From DATKAS01 sp963733765 (GTDB lineage: Bacteria; Actinomycetota; Acidimicrobiia; Acidimicrobiales; DATKAS01), in the NCBI GenBank assembly GCA_963733765.1, contig CAVTEI010000003.1, positions 868,001 through 932,000 of the forward strand: DNA of 64,000 bases. Direction: 5' to 3'. This document shows positions 1 through 7,339 of the stretch, in pieces. Every line of letters starts with the position of its first letter. Positions within the stretch are counted from its first letter, which is position 1. The translations under genes and the position numbers were made by a program. The notes below the pieces were generated by a model. It searched no databases, was not told where the DNA came from, and was given only the letters and a program-made list of their open reading frames with translations.

Positions 1-1
1 G

Positions 2-415
2 GCGACGGCGCTCGCCACGCCCTCCGCCGGCCACGCGCCGTTCGTGTGTGTGATCCGACCTGGACTCCCGGTGCGGCCGCTCACCCTGTTCGTGAACAAG
101 GCCGAGATCAGAGGGGACAAGCACGGCGAGCTCACCTGGGGCGCGGCGCAGGCGGGGATCGCGACCGGAGTGGCGCAGTCGGTGAGCGACGGCACGGTGA
201 GCGGTGAGCTTGCCGCGACCGGGCTGCTCATCGCCGCGGTGTGGGTCGACTGGGGAGCGTCCGATGCCGATGCGGTGTTCGACAACAACCTCGTCGCGAC
301 GCGCATGGCATTGGCCGCGGGGGCGACCGGCGCGCCGACGATCGACGACGTGATGATCGAGGCCGATAGCGCGTGGAACCCGTTCTTCCGCGACGATCGT
401 CGCGGGCAGGCATAG
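2..415 (+). CDS. fae: Formaldehyde-activating enzyme (Fae) homologue, 5' end outside window
   Basis: The reading frame is open from base 2, so the N-terminus lies outside the window; 137 residues are visible. They align by eye with the C-terminal two thirds of Fae, the enzyme that condenses formaldehyde with tetrahydromethanopterin. Matching stretches are HAPFVCVIRPGLPVRP, NKAEI, GAAQAGIATGVAQSV and DNNLVATRMAL. The catalytic N-terminal histidine region cannot be checked. The last 25 residues extend beyond the usual Fae core. A Fae-like fold is well supported, but true Fae activity is not, because methanopterin-type cofactors are uncommon in Actinobacteria and stand-alone Fae homologues of unknown role exist. 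Confidence 0.8.
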   Translation, partial: ATALATPSAGHAPFVCVIRPGLPVRPLTLFVNKAEIRGDKHGELTWGAAQAGIATGVAQSVSDGTVSGELAATGLLIAAVWVDWGASDADAVFDNNLVATRMALAAGATGAPTIDDVMIEADSAWNPFFRDDRRGQA

Positions 416-428
416 GGGGTTGGCTGGC

Positions 429-701
429 ATGTCCTGGGAGCAGCGAGGTGGCGAGGCAGGAGAACCCACCAAGCGAGGTGGTGGGCTCGGTGTCGAGGCC
501 GTGCTCTTCGCGATCGTCGCCTTGGCGATCGGTGCCTTCATCGGTCAGAACACCGACGACGTGCGCATCGACTGGGCAATGTTCCACTTCTCGTTGCCGC
601 TGTGGTTGATGCTGCTGATCGTGCTCATCGTGGGTGCGTTGCTCGATCGGCTCGCGACGGTGATCTGGCGCCACCGCCGCAACCGCGATCGCTCCGACTG
701 A
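429..701 (+). CDS. LapA/DUF1049-type small membrane protein
   Basis: This 90-residue protein has a charged Gly-rich N-terminus, one membrane helix (about residues 22-42), a short loop containing NTDDVRIDW, a second helix (about 53-73) and a basic RHRRNR tail. Two helices flanking a short F/W-rich segment are typical of the LapA domain (DUF1049), named for lipopolysaccharide assembly in Proteobacteria. In Actinobacteria the role is unknown. I chose the ATG because a GGGGG run lies about 10 bases upstream; an in-frame TTG nine bases earlier is the alternative. It starts 13 bases after the Fae homologue and could share its transcript. Confidence 0.7.
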   Translation: MSWEQRGGEAGEPTKRGGGLGVEAVLFAIVALAIGAFIGQNTDDVRIDWAMFHFSLPLWLMLLIVLIVGALLDRLATVIWRHRRNRDRSD

Positions 702-702
702 G

Positions 703-1938
703 CTACGCGGAGAGGTCCGTGCAGCTCCGCAGCTGCTCCCACTCCGCGACCTGTTCCGTGACGCGGGCCTCGTCCATCGGTGACGGCACGCTCGCATTCA
801 CCGACATCGGGATCCAGCGGTAACCCTCGATCACGCGACCGGTCGCCTTCACCTCGATCACCGCGCCGACATCGCCGCGCGGCCAGACGAAATTTCCGAG
901 GCCGTAGGCGACGAATGCCCCGTCGAGGTAGCCATCGCCCTGCACGCGGTGCGCATGCGCGCCCACGATGATGTCCGCGCCTGCGTCTCGCAGCTCGCGT
1001 GCAAGCACCTTTTGCACTCCGGTCGGACACTCCAACCGCTCGTTGCCCCAGTGCAAATACACCACGATGGTGTCGCTGCTGGCCCGAGCGGCCCGCACCT
1101 CCGCCAACAGCCGTTCGCGCGGTGCGCCTTCGTATGCGGAGGCGATGCCGGGCTGCGTGTCCGACGCCGTCCACGATCCCAACAGGTCGGAGTCGATGAC
1201 CCGGCTGGCGCCAAAGACCGCGATGCGCTGGCCTTTGATCGTCACCCGATACGGCGCGTACGCCTCGGTGGCGTCGCCGCCAATGCCGACCGTGGGGTAG
1301 CCGCTCGTCTGGATCGCGGCGAGCGTGTCTTGCAACCCGTCGGCTCCGAAGTCGCGGCCGTGGTTGTTCGCCATGCTCACGACGTCGACTCCCGCCGCGG
1401 CAAGCGCGGTGAACGCGGTGGCCGGAGCGCGGAACGTGAACTCCTTCGGTTCGGGGCTGCCTCGCTCGGTGATGGCCGTCTCGAGGTTCACCATCGAGAG
1501 GTCGGCCTGCTCGAAGACCGGTGCCATCGGAAGCAGCGCCGTGTTCGGGTCGGCGGCGAGCTGGCTCGCGACCGCTCCCTCGAACTGGGAATCGCCCGCG
1601 AACATGAACGTCACGGTTTGCTCGCTGCCCCGCCAAGAGCGGTCCTCTACCGGCACGGCGCGCGCGGAACCGCCAGCAGTCAGTCCTGAGCTCACTCCCG
1701 GCGCCGGTACCGGTACCGGCGGCGGTTCGGGCGGTGTCGTCTCCTCCGTCAAGGAGGTGATGTCGACGGTCGACGGCGGCGCGACGGCGGTCACCGCGAC
1801 CGTGGTCGTGGGTGCAGTGGTGGTGGTCGCCTCGGTGTCGACCTTCGATGTCGAGTCGCGGGAGCGGTCGTAGGCGACGGTGATCGTGATGCCGGCGAGG
1901 GTGAGCGCGATGATCGCGCCGAGCCGGGCCGAGACCAT
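703..1938 (-). CDS. CapA-family (PGA_cap) metallophosphatase-like protein, membrane-anchored
   Basis: The 411-residue protein begins with a signal-anchor helix (about residues 5-22). A low-complexity Thr/Pro linker (TTTTAPTTT, PPEPPPVPVPAP) follows to about residue 85, then a calcineurin-like CapA domain. Domain motifs are FAGDSQFEG, NLETAIT, MANNHGRDFG, YLHWGNE, VGAHAHRVQG and YGLGNFVW. CapA is needed for poly-gamma-glutamate capsule in Bacillus, but no capB/C-like genes are here, so a capsule role is not supported; an extracytoplasmic phosphatase or wall function is equally likely. It is divergent from the deazaflavin nitroreductase, with only 32 bases between the starts. A TAAGTT box six bases before the ATG suggests a leaderless mRNA. 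Confidence 0.8.
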   Translation of the reverse strand: MVSARLGAIIALTLAGITITVAYDRSRDSTSKVDTEATTTTAPTTTVAVTAVAPPSTVDITSLTEETTPPEPPPVPVPAPGVSSGLTAGGSARAVPVEDRSWRGSEQTVTFMFAGDSQFEGAVASQLAADPNTALLPMAPVFEQADLSMVNLETAITERGSPEPKEFTFRAPATAFTALAAAGVDVVSMANNHGRDFGADGLQDTLAAIQTSGYPTVGIGGDATEAYAPYRVTIKGQRIAVFGASRVIDSDLLGSWTASDTQPGIASAYEGAPRERLLAEVRAARASSDTIVVYLHWGNERLECPTGVQKVLARELRDAGADIIVGAHAHRVQGDGYLDGAFVAYGLGNFVWPRGDVGAVIEVKATGRVIEGYRWIPMSVNASVPSPMDEARVTEQVAEWEQLRSCTDLSA

Positions 1939-1944
1939 CGGTGC

Positions 1945-1950
1945 AACTTA
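1945..1950 (-). promoter_or_regulatory. -10 box for the CapA-like gene (leaderless)
   Basis: TAAGTT on the minus strand, then six bases, then the ATG. It matches the TANNNT-N6-start arrangement seen repeatedly here. No good -35 is visible. Confidence 0.45.
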
Positions 1951-1958
1951 GTGGCGCC

Positions 1959-1964
1959 TATCGT
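1959..1964 (+). promoter_or_regulatory. -10 box for the deazaflavin nitroreductase gene (leaderless)
   Basis: TATCGT followed by six bases and then ATG. Together with the minus-strand TAAGTT it forms a very compact back-to-back promoter pair, so each -35 region would fall on the other gene's start. Confidence 0.45.
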
Positions 1965-1970
1965 GGCCAA

Positions 1971-2342
1971 ATGACCGACGAAGTGCGCCAAGCGTTGGCC
2001 AGCGACCCCACCATCGACATCACCACGACGGGACGCAATTCGGGCGAGCCGCGTCGCATCGAGATCTGGATGCTCGCGATCGAAGACCGTTTTTTCATCA
2101 CGGGCACGCCCGGGCCTCGGGGATGGCTGGCGAACATCAAGACCAACCCACGGGTCGTCGTCCACATGAAGAACGGCATGCAAGCCGACCTCGTCGCGTG
2201 GGCCCATGTCGTGGACGACGAAGAGACGCGGCGACGCGTGCTGTCCGACGACGCCGCGAGCTGGTATCGCACCCAACATCCGCTCGATGTGCTCGTCGCC
2301 GCGTCGCCGATGGTGGAGCTCCGGCTCGACGAGGACTACTGA
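1971..2342 (+). CDS. Deazaflavin (F420)-dependent nitroreductase-family protein
   Basis: A 123-residue protein with the features of the F420H2-dependent reductase split-barrel family (DUF385/Ddn type). These are the N-terminal TTTGRNSGEPRRIEIW, then FFITGTPGPRGWLANI, NPRVVVHMK and the C-terminal motif PMVELRL. Members use coenzyme F420 or related flavins to reduce various substrates; the substrate here cannot be read from sequence. I chose the ATG over an in-frame GTG ten codons upstream because TATCGT lies exactly six bases before it and no Shine-Dalgarno site is present. A SD-preceded hydrolase gene follows after 26 bases, so the two are probably co-transcribed. Confidence 0.8.
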   Translation: MTDEVRQALASDPTIDITTTGRNSGEPRRIEIWMLAIEDRFFITGTPGPRGWLANIKTNPRVVVHMKNGMQADLVAWAHVVDDEETRRRVLSDDAASWYRTQHPLDVLVAASPMVELRLDEDY

Positions 2343-2368
2343 CAGAGGGACTACTGACAGGAGCGCGA

Positions 2369-3088
2369 GTGCACATCGAAGACGTGGAGTACGAAGTGGA
2401 CGGCGTCCGCATGATCGGGCATCTCGCGACCGACGACGAGCGATCGGGCCGCCGCCCCGCGGTGTTGCTGGCGCACGAAGGGCCCGGGCTCGACGACCAC
2501 GTGAAGGGCCGCGCCGAGAGGCTCGCAGCCCTCGGGTACGTCGCGTTCGCGCTCGACTATCACGGCGACGGCAAGCCCCTCCCCGTCGACGAGATCATGA
2601 CGAGGCTCGGGCCGCTGATGAGCGACACCGACCGCATTCGCCGGCTCGGACGGTCAGGTCTCGACGTACTGCTCGCGCACGAGCACGCCGACCGTGATCG
2701 CGTTGCTGCGATCGGATACTGCTTCGGCGGGACGATGGTGCTCGAGCTGGCTCGGGCGGGCACTGATCTGAAGGCCGTCGTGGGGTTCCACTCGGGGCTG
2801 GCGACAGCGCGCCCGGAAGACGCCCGCAACATCAGTGGCAGCGTCCTCGTGTGCATCGGCACCGACGACCCGTTGATCCCCTTCGACCAACGAGTGGCGT
2901 TCGAAGACGAGATGCGTGCGGGCCGCGTCGATTGGCGCATGAACCTGTACGGAGGCGTCGGCCACAGCTTCACGAACCCAAGAGCGGGTGAGTTCGGGAT
3001 GCCGGGGATCGACTACCACGCGGCGAGCGACGACCGATCTTGGACTGCGATGCGTGATCTCTTCGACGAGGTGCTCGGCCCGGTCTGA
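2369..3088 (+). CDS. Dienelactone hydrolase family protein
   Basis: A 239-residue alpha/beta hydrolase. The nucleophile motif is GYCFGG, a cysteine nucleophile as in dienelactone hydrolases. An acid residue lies in the IGTDDPLIP segment and the catalytic histidine is in GVGHSF. The N-terminal VLLAHEGPGLDDH carries the oxyanion-hole region. Classical members open dienelactone in chloroaromatic degradation, but many homologues are general carboxyl-ester hydrolases, and no aromatic pathway genes are nearby. The GTG start is supported by AGGAG about six bases upstream. The open frame extends further 5', but that part is non-homologous and overlaps the preceding gene. Confidence 0.85.
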   Translation: MHIEDVEYEVDGVRMIGHLATDDERSGRRPAVLLAHEGPGLDDHVKGRAERLAALGYVAFALDYHGDGKPLPVDEIMTRLGPLMSDTDRIRRLGRSGLDVLLAHEHADRDRVAAIGYCFGGTMVLELARAGTDLKAVVGFHSGLATARPEDARNISGSVLVCIGTDDPLIPFDQRVAFEDEMRAGRVDWRMNLYGGVGHSFTNPRAGEFGMPGIDYHAASDDRSWTAMRDLFDEVLGPV

Positions 3089-3115
3089 GCCGACCCGACA
3101 GTCAGCCGCGCGGAT

Positions 3116-3430
3116 TCACGCGGCGCGGCGGACGTGACGCAGCGCGACGCTCGCGGCGACGGCTGCACCGCCGATGGCCGCAGTCGCGAGCGGCGCCGCC
3201 CACACCATGGTGGGACGGCCGCGACGAGCACCTACCACGACCGGCTCGACCCGACCGGACCGCCGTACCATCCAGTCGCCTACAGGCTCGACGCCCACTG
3301 AGGTGACGACGCCATCGACCACGTTCGCGAACAGTCCGCCTCCGAGCTCACGGCTGTAGGTCGCGTAACGACGACCGTGCCAGCGATGCGCGCCCCACGG
3401 TTGTCCGGCTCGCAACGGGCTCTCGGTCAC
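3116..3430 (-). CDS. Small membrane-anchored protein of unknown function
   Basis: A 104-residue protein with a soluble N-terminal half rich in Arg, Trp and Gly (AHRWHGRRYATYSREL) and one C-terminal membrane helix (about residues 78-97), ending in an RHVRRAA tail. That places the N-terminal part either in the cytoplasm or outside. The GTG start has a good GGAGGAG ribosome-binding site about nine bases upstream, which is why I accept it as real. I do not recognise a family. It converges on the dienelactone hydrolase with a 27-base gap. Confidence 0.55.
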   Translation of the reverse strand: MTESPLRAGQPWGAHRWHGRRYATYSRELGGGLFANVVDGVVTSVGVEPVGDWMVRRSGRVEPVVVGARRGRPTMVWAAPLATAAIGGAAVAASVALRHVRRAA

Positions 3431-3584
3431 GGTGCACTCCTCCCGGGCTTCGGCCGCCTGGTTACTACCCGGTAACTATCGTCCACCGTACCCCTTCGTG
3501 AAGCCGTCGGGTGCTCCAGTTGTGTGAACTTCGTGTCTTCACTGCAGGCGGTCTCGAGTGACCGGAGAGCGAGGGGTGCGCCGG

Positions 3585-3590
3585 TAACCT
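3585..3590 (+). promoter_or_regulatory. -10 box of the C4 zinc-finger gene (leaderless)
   Basis: TAACCT, six bases, then GTG. Its TAA is also the in-frame stop that fixes the upstream limit of the small gene. Confidence 0.45.
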
Positions 3591-3596
3591 TCGGCC

Positions 3597-3767
3597 GTGA
3601 CCGTGGACGCAGACGACGTCGAGCGCGACCTCTCTGGCGTCGAGCGAGCACTCGTCCGTCTCGACGACAGCACCTACGGCGAGTGTGACGTCTGCGGGGG
3701 TCCGATCGGTGACGAGGTGCTCTCGGTCGCGCCGCTCGCGACCCGCTGCTCAGCCTGCGCGGGCTGA
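3597..3767 (+). CDS. Small DksA/TraR-type C4 zinc-finger protein
   Basis: A 56-residue protein. After an acidic N-terminus it reads ERALVRLDDSTYGECDVCGG and ends RCSACAG. The four cysteines (residues 30, 33, 51, 54) form the CxxC-x17-CxxC zinc site of the DksA/TraR family, with the usual TYGxCxxCG and I-x-x-E-x-L context. Full DksA binds RNA polymerase through a coiled-coil tip. That coiled coil is missing here, so this is a truncated type whose role is unknown. An in-frame stop 12 bases upstream limits the start to this GTG or the one two codons later. It lies just before the ABC1 kinase gene. Confidence 0.75.
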   Translation: MTVDADDVERDLSGVERALVRLDDSTYGECDVCGGPIGDEVLSVAPLATRCSACAG

Positions 3768-3782
3768 GGCCCGGCGTCTGCG

Positions 3783-5267
3783 TTGGCCCGAAAGCTCGCG
3801 GCGACCTCGCTCGCCACAGGTCTCGTCGCCGCCGGCGTAGCGGCGTCGGTCGCGCTCGCCGACCCGGACCGCCGAAATCGGGTGCGGAGGTCGGCACACG
3901 TCTGGAGGCTCACCGCGCGGCGCGGCGCCCACTTCGCCGTGGTGAAGGCGCGGGGAGCGAGAGCCGACGCCGAGGCTCGGGCGGCGCTCGAGCAACGATT
4001 CGTGATCCGCACGGCGGAAGACGTCGCCCGTGAGCTCGGCAACATGAAGGGCGCGATCATGAAGGCGGGCCAGCTGATCGGCTTCATCGCCGAAGGCCTG
4101 CCGCCCGAGGCACAAGCGGCGCTGGCCACCCTCCAAGCCGATGTGCCTCCCATGGCGCCCTCCCTCGCCGAGGAAGTCGTGCGGAGCGAGCTGGGCGACG
4201 ATCCACGTCGCTTCTTCCTCGACTGGAACCCGATCCCGGTTGCGGCGGCGTCGGTCGGCCAGGTGCATCGCGCGGTGCTTCCCGACGGCCGAGAGGTCGC
4301 GGTGAAAGTCCAGTATCCGGGTATCGACCGTGCGATCCGGTCCGACCTCGACAACGCCGAGATGCTCTACGGATTGTTCTCGTCGCTCGCGTTGAAGGGC
4401 CTCGACGTGAAGGGTCTCGTCGATGAGCTGCGTGCGCGGATGAGCGACGAGCTCGACTACCGCATCGAGGCCGCGAACCAGGCCGAGTTCGTGCGTCGCT
4501 ATCAGGGCCATCCGTTCGTGCGCATCCCCGCGGTCGTCGCTGAGCTGTCGACCGAGCGGGTGCTGACGACGGAGTGGGCCGACGGTTGGACCTGGGCCGA
4601 GTTCGAGGCGCGCGCTGATGTACCCGCCCGGCAGCGCGCTGCTGAGGTGCTCTTCCGGTTCGCGCAGGGGTCCGTGCATCGCGATGGCGTGTTCAACGGC
4701 GACCCCCACCCCGGCAACTACCGGTTCCATCCCGACGGCACGATCACGTTCCTCGACTTCGGGCTCGTGAAGCGATGGTCGGAGGGTGAGTGGGAGCGGC
4801 TGTCGCCTTGTCTCGAGGCGATCATGGCGCGCGACCCGGCGTGGACCGTCGAGGCGATGGTGTCGGTGGGCTTCCTGCGTCCGGACCACGGGCTCGACCC
4901 GAACCTCGTCTTCGAGTACGTGAGCGCGCCCTACGTGCCTTACCTCGTTGACGAGTTCACGTTCACCCGCCAATTCACGGCGGACGCCCTCGCGAAGGTG
5001 GCCAACATCGAAGGCCCGCACTCGCATGTCATCCGTGCGCTCAACATGCCGCCGTCGTTCGTGATCCTCGATCGAGTCGTGTGGGGGGTCAGCGCCCTGC
5101 TCGGCAAGCTCGAAGCGACGGGGCCGTGGCGCGGCATCCTCGACGAGTACCGGCACAAGGCCACGCCCGCGACCGAGCTGGGTCGTCTCGAAGCGCAGTG
5201 GACCGCCCGTCGGTCCGCATCGTCGCCTGTCCTAAGTCCTAGTCCTCATCGCCGCTCTTCGCGATGA
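3783..5267 (+). CDS. ABC1/UbiB-family atypical kinase (AarF type)
   Basis: A 494-residue ABC1 family protein. Diagnostic motifs are KAGQ (the KxGQ motif that replaces the Gly-rich loop), AAASVGQVHRA, VAVKVQYP (invariant lysine), ELDYRIEAANQ, NGDPHPGNYRFHPDG (catalytic loop) and FLDFGLVKRW (metal-binding DFG equivalent). Homologues support quinone biosynthesis or lipid handling through an ATPase-like activity. This organism evidently uses menaquinone, so the precise role is open. The TTG start is weakly supported; the first helix follows it directly. The 3' end overlaps the convergent metalloprotease gene by 29 bases. Confidence 0.85.
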   Translation: MARKLAATSLATGLVAAGVAASVALADPDRRNRVRRSAHVWRLTARRGAHFAVVKARGARADAEARAALEQRFVIRTAEDVARELGNMKGAIMKAGQLIGFIAEGLPPEAQAALATLQADVPPMAPSLAEEVVRSELGDDPRRFFLDWNPIPVAAASVGQVHRAVLPDGREVAVKVQYPGIDRAIRSDLDNAEMLYGLFSSLALKGLDVKGLVDELRARMSDELDYRIEAANQAEFVRRYQGHPFVRIPAVVAELSTERVLTTEWADGWTWAEFEARADVPARQRAAEVLFRFAQGSVHRDGVFNGDPHPGNYRFHPDGTITFLDFGLVKRWSEGEWERLSPCLEAIMARDPAWTVEAMVSVGFLRPDHGLDPNLVFEYVSAPYVPYLVDEFTFTRQFTADALAKVANIEGPHSHVIRALNMPPSFVILDRVVWGVSALLGKLEATGPWRGILDEYRHKATPATELGRLEAQWTARRSASSPVLSPSPHRRSSR

Positions 5268-5787
5268 GGTAACCGCGAGCCCGTTCGGCCCGCGGATAGC
5301 GGGCCACGACCTCCCAGAACGCCGGCGAGTGGTCGCCGTGCACCAGGTGGGCGAGCTCGTGGACCAGGAGGTAGTCGAGCACCCACGACGGGAAGCTGGC
5401 GACGCGTGACGCGATGCGGATGGAGCGTTCGGCCATGGTGCACGATCCCCACTGGCTGTCCATGTCCACCCAGCGCACCGACGTCGCCTGGGGGAGGTCG
5501 TACCGGCGGGACAACGAGTCGGCGCGCGCTTCGAGGTCGATCGTCGCACTGGCGAGCGAGCGCACATGGCGCGTCGCCATCTCGCGCACCCACCGGTCCT
5601 CTTGGCGAAGGGACATCGCTGCGGGGATCGCGATGCGCAACACCTCGCCGTGCGGACGGGCCGACACCGTTCGATGGCGGCGCGGGCTGCGTACAACCTC
5701 GACGCGCACCGGGAGGCCGCCGATCTGGATCGTGCGCACCGGGTCGCGTTCGCCGTCGAGGCCGGGGAGCTGCAGAAGCTCACTCAC
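5239..5787 (-). CDS. YgjP-like (DUF45) zinc metallopeptidase
   Basis: A 182-residue protein whose C-terminal half carries the zinc site VHELAHLVHGDHSPAFW. It contains HExxH plus the downstream His of the H-x-x-x-FW motif, typical of the M48/WrbA-associated YgjP family. The N-terminal half has the family's beta-rich segment (RRHRTVSARPHG). The preceding WGSC motif (DSQWGSCT) is also diagnostic. Cellular substrates are unknown. It lies seven bases downstream of the histidine phosphatase gene on the same strand, so the two are probably co-transcribed. Confidence 0.85.
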   Translation of the reverse strand: MSELLQLPGLDGERDPVRTIQIGGLPVRVEVVRSPRRHRTVSARPHGEVLRIAIPAAMSLRQEDRWVREMATRHVRSLASATIDLEARADSLSRRYDLPQATSVRWVDMDSQWGSCTMAERSIRIASRVASFPSWVLDYLLVHELAHLVHGDHSPAFWEVVARYPRAERARGYLIAKSGDED

Positions 5788-5793
5788 TCGAGC

Positions 5794-6411
5794 TCACTCA
5801 CTCTCGGGTACCGTCGCAGCGACCGCGGTGTGGTCGATCAGCTCCACGCGATCGCGGACTGCGATCTCGTCGCCGAGCACCTCGACCCAGAGTCCACCGA
5901 GGTTGGCGAGATAGGGGCTGTCGATCTCGAGCTCACGCTCGATCGCACGGATGAGTCCACCGTGGGTGATCACGAGCACTCGCTTGCCAGACTGCGCCTT
6001 CGCGATGCGCCGCAGTGCGTCCATGCCCCGCGCGGCGACGTGCGCGTCAGACTCCCAGCCCTGCGGTCGGTGACCGTTCTCGATCCCTCCGGGCCATCCC
6101 GCTTCGATCTCGTCACGGGTGAGCCCGGTCCACGCGCCGATGTCGCGCTCGTGGAGTTCCTCCTCGACGATCACCGGCACGCCCGTCGCCTCCGCAATCA
6201 GACGCCCGGTCTCATGCGCGCGGTCGAGCTTGCTGGTCACGACGACATCGACCGCGGGGACGGTCGTCGATGCTGCCTTCGCCTGGGCGCGCCCCAATGC
6301 GGAGAGCGGGGGGTCGGCGTGTCCCTGCCAGCGCCCTTCGGCGTTCCAGGTCGACTGTCCGTGCCGTACGAGCAGCATCATCGTCGCCGATGTCTCGCCG
6401 TCGCGGGCCAT
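5794..6411 (-). CDS. Histidine phosphatase (phosphoglycerate mutase-like) family protein
   Basis: A 205-residue protein with the phosphohistidine motif LLVRHGQSTWN, the conserved ERDIGAWTG segment and the second catalytic histidine in VITHGGLIRA. The length fits the cofactor-dependent phosphatase branch (GpgP/CobC-like) rather than true phosphoglycerate mutase. Substrate is not predictable. I place the start at ATG because TAGGGT lies exactly six bases upstream; an in-frame GTG one codon earlier is the alternative. It is divergent from the MoaD-like gene with overlapping promoters. Confidence 0.85.
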   Translation of the reverse strand: MARDGETSATMMLLVRHGQSTWNAEGRWQGHADPPLSALGRAQAKAASTTVPAVDVVVTSKLDRAHETGRLIAEATGVPVIVEEELHERDIGAWTGLTRDEIEAGWPGGIENGHRPQGWESDAHVAARGMDALRRIAKAQSGKRVLVITHGGLIRAIERELEIDSPYLANLGGLWVEVLGDEIAVRDRVELIDHTAVAATVPESE

Positions 6412-6417
6412 CACGGC

Positions 6418-6423
6418 ACCCTA
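6418..6423 (-). promoter_or_regulatory. -10 box of the histidine phosphatase gene (leaderless)
   Basis: TAGGGT on the minus strand followed by six bases and ATG. It lies three bases from the plus-strand -10 of the MoaD-like gene, so the two promoters must compete or alternate. Confidence 0.45.
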
Positions 6424-6425
6424 AC

Positions 6426-6431
6426 TATGTT
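6426..6431 (+). promoter_or_regulatory. -10 box of the MoaD-like gene (leaderless)
   Basis: TATGTT, seven bases, then GTG. This supports the downstream GTG rather than the ATG at 6427. Confidence 0.4.
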
Positions 6432-6438
6432 GGCGGCA

Positions 6439-6675
6439 GTGGCTGTGCTTCGCCTTTTCGCGTCGGCTCGTGAGGCTGCGGGCACCGGTCGCGCCACTGT
6501 TCCCGGCTCGGACGTGCGCGAGGTGCTCGAGACGGCGTGCGCGCGGTATGGCGAACAGTTCGCCGCGGTCGTGGCGCGCTCGAAGGTGTGGGTGAACGGC
6601 GAGCCGGCGTCGCCGAACGATCCGGTTCGCGACGACGACGAGGTGGCGGTGCTCCCGCCGGTCTCGGGCGGGTGA
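6439..6675 (+). CDS. MoaD/ThiS-family sulfur carrier protein
   Basis: A 78-residue beta-grasp protein ending in the diagnostic di-glycine (LPPVSGG), which is adenylated and thiocarboxylated in sulfur transfer. The N-terminus VAVLRLFASAREAAG matches MoaD (small subunit of molybdopterin synthase) better than ThiS. No moaE or other molybdenum cofactor genes are in the window, so the pathway is inferred from the family only. The start is set by MoaD-like homology and the TATGTT box. An ATG four codons upstream is possible. Confidence 0.8.
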   Translation: MAVLRLFASAREAAGTGRATVPGSDVREVLETACARYGEQFAAVVARSKVWVNGEPASPNDPVRDDDEVAVLPPVSGG

Positions 6676-6796
6676 GCCGGACGGCTTATTCCGCTCAGGG
6701 AATCGCTCGATTGTGCCGAAACCTTTTGTGTGTCAGTGCAGCTTCGCACCCTTGTTCCAGCGTCGATGATTCGCGCGGCCGAAGACGGGGTCTCGG

Positions 6797-6802
6797 TACG
6801 AT
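6797..6802 (+). promoter_or_regulatory. -10 box of the RsiG-like gene (leaderless)
   Basis: TACGAT, six bases, then GTG. The 120 bases upstream hold no gene and no clear -35. Confidence 0.45.
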
Positions 6803-6808
6803 CCGGCG

Positions 6809-7321
6809 GTGACCGACCCGGCCTACCTCGCAGGCCTCGAACAGCGCAGCACCGACGATGTGCGGGCGATGCGAGCGGAATGCCAGGCGCTCGAGGCCGA
6901 AGTCTCGTACGTGCGCCGTCTCGTACAGGGTCGTCTCGACATCGTCGACGCGGAGCTGCAGCGGCGGCGTGAGGGCCGCCCGCCGTCAGATCTTGCGACG
7001 ATGGTGGAGTCGCTGCCCGACACGCTCGCGCGCCATCTCACTGCGCCCGGGTCAGGCCGCCGGCCTACGACCATCGAGCCCGTCGATCCCGATCCCGCGC
7101 TGACGGCTCCTCTCGATCTCGTGCTCGACGCCGAGGCGATGGGCTCGTTGCCCGATCGCCCCGACGAGGACCTCGACGAGATCCGCGCTGGGCTCGAAGG
7201 GATCGAGCACGACTTGTCGGGACGGCGCAAGGTGTTGTTCGAGCGGCTCGATGCGCTCGCCGCCGAGATCACGCGCCGTTACCGGGACGGCGAGGCGTCG
7301 GTCGAGTCGCTGCTCGAGTAA
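6809..7321 (+). CDS. RsiG-like anti-sigma factor (putative c-di-GMP binding)
   Basis: A 170-residue, mostly helical protein. Its N-terminal helix contains EAEVSYVRRLVQGRLD, an exact match to E-x3-S-x2-R-x3-Q-x3-D, the c-di-GMP-binding motif of Streptomyces RsiG, which holds the sporulation sigma factor WhiG inactive. A second helix, EHDLSGRRKVLFERLD, repeats the motif except that Phe replaces Gln. Antiparallel helices with two motif copies and a disordered Pro-rich linker are the RsiG architecture. No WhiG-like sigma gene is in the window. Family assignment is good; c-di-GMP control is inferred from the motif. Confidence 0.75.
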   Translation: MTDPAYLAGLEQRSTDDVRAMRAECQALEAEVSYVRRLVQGRLDIVDAELQRRREGRPPSDLATMVESLPDTLARHLTAPGSGRRPTTIEPVDPDPALTAPLDLVLDAEAMGSLPDRPDEDLDEIRAGLEGIEHDLSGRRKVLFERLDALAAEITRRYRDGEASVESLLE

Positions 7322-7327
7322 CGCGCC

Positions 7328-7333
7328 TACCCT
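7328..7333 (+). promoter_or_regulatory. -10 box of the XRE regulator gene (leaderless)
   Basis: TACCCT, six bases, then GTG; no Shine-Dalgarno site precedes the gene. Confidence 0.45.
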
Positions 7334-7339
7334 GCCTAG

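Noticed and set aside
3510..3545. Rex-like site TTGTGTGAACTTCG upstream of the small zinc-finger gene
   Set aside because: The half-sites do not align with the required four-base spacing, and the match falls below what chance would give.
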